Shown: positions 46,020 to 53,561 of the stretch, piece by piece
Layout: every line of letters begins with the position of its first letter
Position numbering within the stretch: position 1 is the first letter of the stretch
Assembly (NCBI GenBank): GCA_016235555.1
Contig: JACRKC010000007.1
Location: 34,087 to 98,086 of the forward strand
Length of the DNA: 64,000 bases
Source: Verrucomicrobiota bacterium
Lineage (GTDB): Bacteria; Verrucomicrobiota; Verrucomicrobiia; Opitutales; Opitutaceae
Direction of reading: 5' to 3'
Translations under genes and position numbers: made by a program
The notes under the pieces: model-generated
Told to the model about the DNA's origin: nothing
The model's input: only the letters and a program-made list of their open reading frames with translations
Databases searched by the model: none

Positions 46020-46925
46020 GGGGGCACAAAGATGCCCTCACCATTCGTCTTCGTCCACTTGGCGGGGCTGTGCAAGATCGCGACCTCGCGATCATCGATC
46101 GTGCCGTCGTCGCGCTGCAGGATGCTGAGGAGGAAAGTGCCGTTCTTGCTCACGACATCGACGAACATGCGGACGACGTGGCCGATGGTCTTGTAGGTGG
46201 CGTCGCGGCGATAGTGCCCTCGCCGATGCACGTGCTCGCCTGAAACGGCTCCGCCATCAGCCCCGGCGGCACTCCGCGCTCGAAGTCGAGCGTCAGCGCC
46301 TTGCGGCGCTCATCCTGCAGCCCCTTGGCGGTGAGCACGCCGTCGAGCCGGCCGTGGCGGGAGATGCTGGCGTTGTAGTAGTGCGCCGCGAGATCGAGGC
46401 CAGCCTGCCCGAGCGGCAGGCCCGTGTTGTCGAGGTGGAGGAAGTCGGGGTCATACTTATCGACGAGATCCTGCGCGCGAAAGAACCACTTGTCCCGGTA
46501 GTGCGGATCGTCCGGTGGCGGCGCCTCGGTCCAATCCAAGTCGTGCGCAACATGCCACGCGCGGGCGGCCTGCTGCGTCGTGATGCCGTCCGGCAGCACC
46601 GCGGTGGGACGGCGGTAGAGTGCCCGCGGATCGAGGCCGTCCCGCCATTTGCCGGCACCGTCGGCCTGGGTGAGGCGAAACGCATCGTAGCGCACGCCGG
46701 CCCGCGGCCCCTCGGGATCGTAGCCGCAAGCGGGCTTAAACCAGTGCCTGGAGTGGTTCGACACGCCGAAACGCAGACCACGGGCCGAGCGTTTTTCGCC
46801 CAGGTGCCGACGATGTCGCGGCGCGGACCGACGTTCACCGCATTCCATGCGTGGTATTTCAAGTCGAAGGCGTCGAAGTTATCTTCGTGGTTGGCGAGCG
46901 CGACCACGCAGCGCAAGCGGCCAGC
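46020..46925 (-). pseudogene. Decayed GH29 alpha-L-fucosidase
   Basis: Three reading frames together spell a fucosidase. One gives VVALANHEDNFDAFDLKYHA and VNVGPRRDIVGTWAKNAR; the next gives LRFGVSNHSRHWFKPACGYD, AHYYNASISRHGRLDGVLT and FQASTCIGEG; the last gives TYKTIGHVVRMFVDVVSKNG and WTKTNGEGI. These are ordered GH29 motifs, but at least two frameshifts separate them and both ends are missing (intact GH29 enzymes are about 450-600 aa). It sits downstream of a decayed TBDR on the same strand. Confidence 0.85.
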
Positions 46926-47076
46926 GGGCGGGCCCGAAACGGGACAGCCGCGCGGATTGACTCGGGCGCGGCTGCCTTGTCGCAACTGCCGGGCCGGTGC
47001 GGGGGCAGTGCCGCCCCGCACGGCGCGATTCCATCGAGTGGCGGACTCGTGTCGCGGCCCGGAGGTTGCGTGACCT

Positions 47077-47138
47077 GTAGCCGCGAGCGCCAGCGAGTGG
47101 ACCGCTTGTGCCAACCACTCGCTGGCGCTCGCAGCTAC
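47077..47138. repeat. REP-like palindrome between two pseudogenes
   Basis: Two 24-base arms (47077-47100 and 47115-47138) match at 23 positions around a 14-base loop; the core is GCGAGCGCCAGCGAGTGG. The stretch 46930-47060 next to it holds further short GC-rich inverted repeats (for example CAGCCGCGC with GCGCGGCTG). Half of the element recurs at 16779. Confidence 0.88.
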
Positions 47139-47169
47139 CAAGCTTCGCAACGTCACGTTTCTCTTGTGT

Positions 47170-48765
47170 CGCTGCACTAGGGCTCCAGTGACGCTCGCCA
47201 TGAACTGGCGGCCGTCGAGGTAGATGTTCGACGGGAACTGCTTCGAGCCGTAGACTTGGCAACGGAGGGCGTCCGTGAGGTTCACGGCTTGCACGACGAT
47301 CTGGAGATTTTTCGTGATGTTGTAGTTCAACGAGGCGTCGAGGTCCGCGTAGCCCAGCATCTCCTGATTGAGGAGGCCGGTGTCCACGAAGCAGGCGAAG
47401 CCGGTCACGACAGTGGAACGGTAGTTGCAGGCGGCGCGGGCGGAGAACGGCCCCTTCTCATACATCGCGATGAGGTTGTAGACGCCCGGGTCCATGAGGC
47501 TCACGCCCGACACCGCGATCGACGGAATCTCGCCGCCGAGATCGTAGGTGAGCGACGGAATCGCGATCGAGGCGAAGACGAGATTGTTGTAGAAACGGTT
47601 CGCGCTGGTGTAGCGGTTGGTGTCGAAGTTCAGGGTGAGGTCGCCGGTGGTGAACCTGCCGCCCGCGTTGAACATCGTAAGCTTGTTCTCAAGGTCGCGG
47701 ATCAGGCCGTAGGCGGTGGCGGTGGTGTTGAGGAACGTGGCGCGCCGGACGGCCGTGGTGCTGCCGGGGAATATGACGCCCGAGCCCGCCTGGCTCGAGG
47801 CCACCGGCCGCGAGGTGATGAACTGCACCGTGTCCTGGATGTTGCGCCACTTGTTGGGATTGTCGCCGACGTGGAGCTCGAGATCCTTCGTGGGCTGCCA
47901 TTGCACCACGGCGTTGAAGCCCTGGGTCTTGAACTCGCCGTAGGAGGAGTTGTTGGTGTAGCCGGCGGAGGAGAGCGCGGTCCGCCCGCCGGTCGTGATG
48001 AGGGTGTTGGGCGTCGGATTGCCGATGCCGATGGCATCCTCGCGCCACGGCGTGGCGATGTCGCTGAGCGTGAAGAGCACGCCGATCCGACCGTGGCCGG
48101 TCTTGGCGGTGGCGTTGGCGAAGACGTTGAAGTTCTGTTTCAGCTCGTTGGTCAGGGTCGAGTAGGTGGAACCCACGGTGACGCCGCCGCCGGCGCCGGC
48201 GCCGTTGGCAAATTCGAGTGGCTTGCGCAGGCGCACATCGACGAGGCCGCCGTCGATCTGGGCCCCGACGGAGGTCTTGTCGACATCCACGCAGTCAGCG
48301 CGGAGGGAATCTACGAGTAGTCGAAGCTGCGCTGGCCACGCCGACGCCCGCGGCGCCCTCGGCGATGCCGCCGGGAGTGATGACCTTGCGACCGTCGATC
48401 GTATTCACGATCTGGTTGAGGTCGTGGGTCGTGACGGCGCCGTTGCCGCCGAGGCCGGAGAACATGTGCGCGAGCTGCACGCCGGGCACGCGCAATTGCG
48501 CATACGCGACATTGATGTCGGGAAGCTTGTCGATGTCGCTCGCGACGATCGAGTCGACGAGCCGCATCTTGGACTGCTTGATCTCGGTGGCGGAGGCCAG
48601 GCTGCCGCGCAGACCGGTGACGACGTAGGCGTCCAACTTCACCGCTTCGCCGGCGGCGGGTTGGGCGGGTGCGGGCGCCGTCTGCGCCAGCGCGGTGGCG
48701 GCGCCGAGCGCGACCAGCGCGCCAAGGCCTGCGATGGGGAACAGTTTCAGGTTGCGATGCATCAT
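47170..48765 (-). pseudogene. Decayed TonB-dependent receptor
   Basis: The 5' part encodes a signal peptide (IAGLGALVALGAATALAQ) and plug (VVTGLRGSLASATEIKQSKM, ASDIDKLPDINVAYAQLRVP, DLNQIVNTIDGRKVITPGG). Near 48310 the expected continuation QRSFDYS is in another frame and is followed by a TAG. The barrel part resumes in a third frame (QIDGGLVDVRLRKPLEFANG) and runs to YLDGRQFMASVT, a normal receptor end, but without a stop there. The barrel is only about 370 residues, so internal deletions are also likely. It is oriented with the downstream decayed fucosidase, suggesting a lost fucose-glycan uptake pair. Confidence 0.85.
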
Positions 48766-48980
48766 GTCCAGGGAACCGCCACGGCGCGCGCCGCGCACCG
48801 CGGTTGAGGGGTGGGAGCTGGGGGACACGACAAATCCGAAAACCGAATGCGCTGGCCCCGCGCGATCAACGAGGGGGGGACGGGGACCGCAGGAAATTCT
48901 AGACGAAGCGCAAGGGGAAGGTCTGCTCGGAATCCTCCGAACATTACCGGTATCCTCACCCACCGGGCGTTGCCGCCCGC

Positions 48981-50204
48981 TCACGGCGGCGGGCGCGGCT
49001 CCGCGGTCCCGCGCCCGGGGCGACTGCTCCAGAAGTTGGCCAGCAGGGAGCCGGAGATGTTCATCCACGGGCTGAAAATCGCGGCGGCGAGGCCGACGGT
49101 GCCGAGCTTGCCCATCGCCGCGGCGAGGCCCGACGCCATGCCGCCGTTTTGCAGGCCGACCTCGATGGCGACCGTGCGGCAGGAAGCACGGTCAAGCCGG
49201 CAGAGGCGCGCGCCCCAATAGCCGAAGACGTAGCCGGCGGTGTTGTGCAACACGGCCACGACAAACAGCAGGCCGCCGACCAGCAGGAGGTTGTGGCGGC
49301 CCGCGGCGGTCGTCACCGTGGTGAAATACACGATGCCCGTCATCGAGAGCAGCGGCATCACGCGCTCGAGGCCCGCGAACCGGCGCGTGAGCTGGTGGTA
49401 GAGCACGCCGAACGCCACCGCGCCGCCGAGGAAACCCGCGAGCTCGATCCCGAGCGCGGCGCCGCCGCCACCCCACGAGCCGCGGGTGAACAACAAGCCG
49501 GCGGCCGCCGCCGCGCACGCGATCTGCGCCACGGTGAAACGGCGCAGCGTCGCAGGCCCGGCGGACTTGAGGTAGTCATGGATCAGCGCGGCGCCGATCG
49601 GGACGATGACGATTTTGATGATCTCGGTCATCATGCCGACGAAACTCACCTCCACGAGCCGGCCCGCGAGGAGCTTCATCCACAGCGGTGTCATGATCGG
49701 CGCGAGCAGCGTCGTGATCGCGGTCGCGGTGATCGAGAGCGCGAGGTTGGCCTTGGCGATGTAGCACATGACGTTCGAGGCGAGCCCGCTCGAACAGCAG
49801 CCGATCAAAATCACGCCGGCGGCGATCTCGTCGGGCAGCGGGAAAAATTTCGTCAGCGCCCAGCCGGAGAGCGGCATGATCAAAAACTGGCCGGCCACGG
49901 CGACGAAGACGCCCCACGGCGCCTTCATCACGCCCGCGAAATCCCGCAGGCTCATCTGCGTGCCCATGCCAAACATCACCGTCTGCACCACGACGAGGAT
50001 GAGCCACTTGTGGCGCAGATCGAACGAGCCCCATTTCAAAAACGCGGCCGGATAAATCATCGCCGCCACGACGGCCGCGATGATCCACGCGGTGTATTGC
50101 ATGCCTCGGAGCGCAGAGCTGCGCCGCAGCACGAACGGCAACGCCACCGCCAGCGCCACCGCGACCGGCTGCCACCACGCCTGGGTTTCGGCCGCCGCGC
50201 TCAT
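48981..50204 (-). CDS. Bile acid:sodium symporter (BASS/SBF) family transporter
   Basis: The 407-aa membrane protein has ten hydrophobic helices. It shows the SBF-family features FGMGTQMSLRDFAGVMKAPW in the first half, GCCSSGLASNVMCYIAKANL (the crossover region), and IEVGLQNGGMASGLAAAM in the second half. Members import organic acids, including bile acids, pantoate and 2-oxoacids, with sodium. The ATG overlaps the stop of the racemase-fold gene by 4 bp, so it belongs to the RuBisCO-like operon and may move an acidic intermediate or product. The substrate is unknown. Confidence 0.85.
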   Translation of the reverse strand: MSAAAETQAWWQPVAVALAVALPFVLRRSSALRGMQYTAWIIAAVVAAMIYPAAFLKWGSFDLRHKWLILVVVQTVMFGMGTQMSLRDFAGVMKAPWGVFVAVAGQFLIMPLSGWALTKFFPLPDEIAAGVILIGCCSSGLASNVMCYIAKANLALSITATAITTLLAPIMTPLWMKLLAGRLVEVSFVGMMTEIIKIVIVPIGAALIHDYLKSAGPATLRRFTVAQIACAAAAAGLLFTRGSWGGGGAALGIELAGFLGGAVAFGVLYHQLTRRFAGLERVMPLLSMTGIVYFTTVTTAAGRHNLLLVGGLLFVVAVLHNTAGYVFGYWGARLCRLDRASCRTVAIEVGLQNGGMASGLAAAMGKLGTVGLAAAIFSPWMNISGSLLANFWSSRPGRGTAEPRPPP

Positions 50205-50860
50205 AGGATGGTGGCGAGATGCTCGATCGCGATCGGCGGGCTCGCGAAGATGGGCACCCGCTTGTCGGCGGCGGCGAGCGTGTCGACCACCCGCGCCATC
50301 GAGGCCTGCGCGAGGAGGATCACGTCCACCTGCGCAGAGAGTTCCTTGAGTGCGGCGCCGACCAGCGCGTCGTGCCGCGCGGCGTCGCCCGCCATCAGCG
50401 CCTCGAACGCGCCGTCGACCAACCGCGCGGTGAGTTCGACGGACTGGCCCGCCGCCACCGCGCGCCGGCGCACGAGATCGGTGGTCGGATCGAGCGTGGT
50501 CGGCAGCGTCGCGACGACACCGATGCGCCGGCCCGCGCGCACCGCCGCGTCGGCCATCGGCTGATCGACGCGGAGCACGGGGACCTTCACCGAGGGCGCG
50601 GCGGCCTCGACCGCCGGTCCGATGGACGAGCACGTGACGAGGATGAAGTCCGCGCCGCCCGACGCCGCCGAGCCGATGTAGGCCGCGACGCGCGCGGCGA
50701 TGTCGGGCGTGATGCCACCCTTCCGGCCGATCTGGCGGACGAGGCTGTCGTCGACGATGTTGAACGTGTCCACCGCCGGCAGCCTCGCCATGGCGAGCTG
50801 CTGGAACACCGGCACGAGCGTCGCCGAGGTGTGGATGAGGGCGAGAGTCTTGCGTTGCAT
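50201..50860 (-). CDS. Asp/Glu racemase-fold enzyme lacking the second catalytic cysteine
   Basis: The 219-aa protein has the two-lobed Asp/Glu/hydantoin racemase fold: LALIHTSATLVPVF at the start, the first-lobe Cys77 in DFILVTCSSIGPAVEAA, GRRIGVVATLPTTLDPT in the second lobe, and DVILLAQASMARVVDTL where racemases have the second Cys. That position is Ala/Ser here, so a two-base racemase mechanism is unlikely and a decarboxylase or isomerase is more probable. The ATG at 50860 is 5 bp after the kinase stop, and the gene end overlaps the transporter start. The role is probably in the same branched-sugar-acid pathway (inference). Confidence 0.75.
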   Translation of the reverse strand: MQRKTLALIHTSATLVPVFQQLAMARLPAVDTFNIVDDSLVRQIGRKGGITPDIAARVAAYIGSAASGGADFILVTCSSIGPAVEAAAPSVKVPVLRVDQPMADAAVRAGRRIGVVATLPTTLDPTTDLVRRRAVAAGQSVELTARLVDGAFEALMAGDAARHDALVGAALKELSAQVDVILLAQASMARVVDTLAAADKRVPIFASPPIAIEHLATIL

Positions 50861-50865
50861 GAGAG

Positions 50866-52152
50866 TCAGAATTTCCCGCGCGCCACGGCGCCGAAGTAGC
50901 CAGGCGCGCCCACCTGCCCGCCCTTGAACACCACCTCGACGCCGTCGAGCGACGTGCCCGGTGCGCGGGCGCGGCACAGCGGCGCGCCCGGCGAGAGCGG
51001 TGCGAGCATCGCGATCGATTCGAGGCCGAGCGCGCGCGCCGCGTAGCTCGATGTGTCGCCGCCCGCGACGACCAGCCGCTTCACGCTGTGCGCCGCGATC
51101 AGCTCCCGCGCGAGCCGGCCGAGCGCCGTGCCGAGCTCCGCGGCAGGCAACAGTGTCTTCCCGGCGGCACCGCGGGATGTGCAAACGATCGTGTGGCGGC
51201 GCGCCGCGAGCGCCGCCCCCGCCCGGCCGGCCGCTCGTGCGTCGAATGGCACGATCGCGAAGCCGTGCGCCTCCGCCCACGCGATTTGATCCGCGGTGAC
51301 CGGCGAGCAACTGCCCGAAACGACGAGCAGCGGTTTTGCGGCGCCGGCCGCGCGCCAGCCTTTCTTCGGACGCAACTTTCCGCGCGCCGCCCAGTGCGCG
51401 CCGAGCGCCATCGCGACGCCCGACGAGCCGACGGAAAAAAGCGGTCGCCGCCGGCTCGCCGCCGCGTCGATCAGCGCGCCGATGACGGCGAGCTGTTCCT
51501 GGTAGATGGCGTCGAAAAGCACGACCTCCGCGCCGTCGGCGACGGTGCGGTCGAGCCGCGCGCGGGCCGCGGCGGCCGGGAGCGCCACGTCCAAGATGTC
51601 GAGGAGGCCGATGCGCTTGGCGGTCTGTTTCGCGAGGTGACGGCGCAGATCGCTCTCATCCGCGGGTGTGACCGGATGGCGGCTCATCGCGGGATGGCGG
51701 TCGAGCCGGTGGATTTCGCCCGCGCTGCCGATGCCGTAGCGCGCGAAGAGATTTCCAAACGCACAATACCGCCCGAGCGCCGGCGCCGCCACGAGCAGCG
51801 GCACGAACGCCCCACGGAAAATTCCCGCACCCGTGTCGATCGCTCGGCCGATGCTCCCGACCGCAGGCGACGAGTCGAACGTCGAGCACACCTTGTAGTG
51901 GACGTGCGGCGCGCCGAGTGCGCGCAGCGCGGTGAAAGTCGGCCGCAGCACCGCCTCCATCGCGGCCGGCGCGAGCGAACGCGTGAGGCCGGCGACCCCG
52001 ACCGCATCGAGCCCCGCCGCCTGCGCGCGCGACGGCGGCACGAGGAAGAGCCGCGTGCGCAGCCCGGCGCGCGACAACACCTCGAGCACATCCGTCGAGC
52101 CGGTGAAGTCGTCGCCGTAGTAGGCGAGGCGGAGCGGTGTCGGGCTGCTCAT
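50866..52152 (-). CDS. Four-carbon acid sugar kinase family protein (DUF1537), 3-oxo-isoapionate kinase candidate
   Basis: The 428-aa protein has the N-terminal substrate domain motif LAYYGDDFTGSTDVLEVL and the C-terminal nucleotide-binding motif LVVAGGDTSSYAARALG, both marks of the OtnK/DtnK/OiaK family. These kinases phosphorylate tetronates or 3-oxo-isoapionate. The choice of OiaK as the closest role rests on the RuBisCO-like gene immediately upstream, a pairing known from D-apiose catabolism. The start is the ATG giving MSSPTPLRL. The upstream gap of about 157 bp contains repeat copy C. Confidence 0.85.
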   Translation of the reverse strand: MSSPTPLRLAYYGDDFTGSTDVLEVLSRAGLRTRLFLVPPSRAQAAGLDAVGVAGLTRSLAPAAMEAVLRPTFTALRALGAPHVHYKVCSTFDSSPAVGSIGRAIDTGAGIFRGAFVPLLVAAPALGRYCAFGNLFARYGIGSAGEIHRLDRHPAMSRHPVTPADESDLRRHLAKQTAKRIGLLDILDVALPAAAARARLDRTVADGAEVVLFDAIYQEQLAVIGALIDAAASRRRPLFSVGSSGVAMALGAHWAARGKLRPKKGWRAAGAAKPLLVVSGSCSPVTADQIAWAEAHGFAIVPFDARAAGRAGAALAARRHTIVCTSRGAAGKTLLPAAELGTALGRLARELIAAHSVKRLVVAGGDTSSYAARALGLESIAMLAPLSPGAPLCRARAPGTSLDGVEVVFKGGQVGAPGYFGAVARGKF

Positions 52153-52204
52153 ACGGTGCGTGCAGCAGCAGCCGCGCAACTGGCGCGACCGACGCCGCTA
52201 CTTG

Positions 52205-52296
52205 TCCTTCTGAGCGCAGCGAAGAATCCAGCAGGAGTTGCGCACACGCAAAGCGCATCATGAATCCAAGTGGATTCTTCGCTACGCGCAGAATGA
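52205..52296. repeat. Long inverted repeat, copy C of four
   Basis: The left arm 52205-52230 ends GAGCGCAGCGAAGAATCCA. The right arm 52271-52296 is its near reverse complement. The central 40 bases resemble the centre of copy A in opposite orientation (GCAGGAG here, CTCCTGC there). It splits the operon between the RuBisCO-like gene and the kinase gene. Confidence 0.9.
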
Positions 52297-52309
52297 CAAT
52301 CAGGGGGAC

Positions 52310-53557
52310 TCATTTGTTGGAGCCAAACTTCTCCGCCGACTTCGCCAGCTCCGGATACTTCGCCGCCGCCTGCTCCAGCGTCAGGCCCACGACCGCCGCC
52401 TCCCACCACTGGCGCAGCGCGCGCACGCCCGCGCCCGCACCGTCGGGATGCGCCTGGATGCCGCCGCCCGCCTGATAGAGCAGATCGACCGTGCGCGTGC
52501 GGCGCCAGGTCTCCGGCGCCTGCCCGCCCCACTGGCCGGACGAGATGACGGGTAGCACGGGCTTGCCCAGCGGCTCCGCCGCGAGGCACGACGCAATCGA
52601 AGCCACCACCGAATCGTCCGGCTCCCAGAATTTGTTCGCGATGCCGTTGACGTGGAGTTGGTCCACGCCGGCGAGGCGCCAGAGTTTTTGATAGGCGGGG
52701 AACGCGATGCCGAGCAGCGGGTGGCGGTTCATCATGCCCCAGCCGTTGCGGTGCCCGTGGATCGCGAGCTGGCCGCGGTCGCAGATTTTTTTCGCGGCGG
52801 CGAGGCCCACGCTGTTGATCGAGAGCATCGCGCCGGTGCCGCCGGCGGCGACGATGGCGTCGCAGTGGCGCTGCATCGCGTCGAGTTCGTCGCTGACGTT
52901 GAAGGCATACATCGCCTTTTTGCCCGTGCGCTGTGCGTGCGCGTTGATGACGGCCATCACGGCCGCCACGCGCTCGGCCAGCGGCGAGTGCGGCGGGTCC
53001 GCCATCAGCTCGTCGTCCTTCAGGAAGTCGATGCCGGCCTCGACCAGCTCCCGCACCATCGCCGCGGTCTGCGCGGGCGAGAGGCCGATGCTCGGTTTGA
53101 TGATCGTGCCGATGAGCGGGCGGCCCTCGACGCCCGTGAGGCGGCGGCAGCCCGCGATGCCAAATTGCGGGCCGCGGAATTTTTCCGTGAAGCTCCGTGG
53201 GAAATCCAGATCGAGCAGCCGGAGCCCGGAGAACTGCGCCAGCTCGTAGAGGTTGCCCTGCACGGTCGAGACGAGCGTCGGCAGGTTCCACCCAAAGTTC
53301 CCGATCGACCACGAGACGACGATCTCGGCGCGGTGGTAGCTCGCGGCTGGCGCACGACCCGTCGGGACCGAGGGCGTGGCGACCGACTCAAGCGCGGTGA
53401 TTTTCTCCACGCGCGCGGCGAAGCGCTGCTTGAGTTCCGCAGTCTCGCCGGGCACCGCGACAAAGGTGCCCGATGACTGCTCGCCCGCGAGCACCTCCGC
53501 CGCGCGCGCGACGGGCAGCGGAGTCTCGACGAGGTAGGTGGCGGTGAGGCGGTCCAT
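52310..53557 (-). CDS. RuBisCO-like protein (form IV), 3-oxo-isoapionate-4-phosphate enzyme candidate
   Basis: The 415-aa protein keeps the whole RuBisCO active-site framework: Asn102 in QGNLYELA, Lys154 in IGTIIKPSIGLSP (Lys175 of plant RuBisCO), the carbamylation/metal motif GIDFLKDDE with Lys180, Asp182 and Glu183, His267 in LAIHGHRNGWG, loop-6-like Lys309 in VNGIANKFW, and Ser339/340 in VISSGQWGGQAPET. RuBisCO-like proteins named OiaX (decarboxylase) and OiaT (transcarboxylase/hydrolase) act on 3-oxo-isoapionate 4-phosphate. Association with a DUF1537 kinase makes this the best reading, but the two reactions cannot be told apart here. True CO2 fixation is unlikely because the surrounding residues differ. 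It starts 4 bp after the GH78 stop. Confidence 0.85.
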   Translation of the reverse strand: MDRLTATYLVETPLPVARAAEVLAGEQSSGTFVAVPGETAELKQRFAARVEKITALESVATPSVPTGRAPAASYHRAEIVVSWSIGNFGWNLPTLVSTVQGNLYELAQFSGLRLLDLDFPRSFTEKFRGPQFGIAGCRRLTGVEGRPLIGTIIKPSIGLSPAQTAAMVRELVEAGIDFLKDDELMADPPHSPLAERVAAVMAVINAHAQRTGKKAMYAFNVSDELDAMQRHCDAIVAAGGTGAMLSINSVGLAAAKKICDRGQLAIHGHRNGWGMMNRHPLLGIAFPAYQKLWRLAGVDQLHVNGIANKFWEPDDSVVASIASCLAAEPLGKPVLPVISSGQWGGQAPETWRRTRTVDLLYQAGGGIQAHPDGAGAGVRALRQWWEAAVVGLTLEQAAAKYPELAKSAEKFGSNK

Positions 53558-53561
53558 GAGG

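Noticed and set aside
46293..48290. An intact 665-aa protein combining receptor and fucosidase sequence
   Set aside because: The frame is open by chance across a REP element; both halves lack ends and their correct continuations lie in other frames.
52310..53557. A true CO2-fixing RuBisCO large subunit
   Set aside because: The length is shorter, the surroundings of the catalytic residues differ (SSGQWGGQ instead of SGGIHVWH), and no small subunit or phosphoribulokinase is present.
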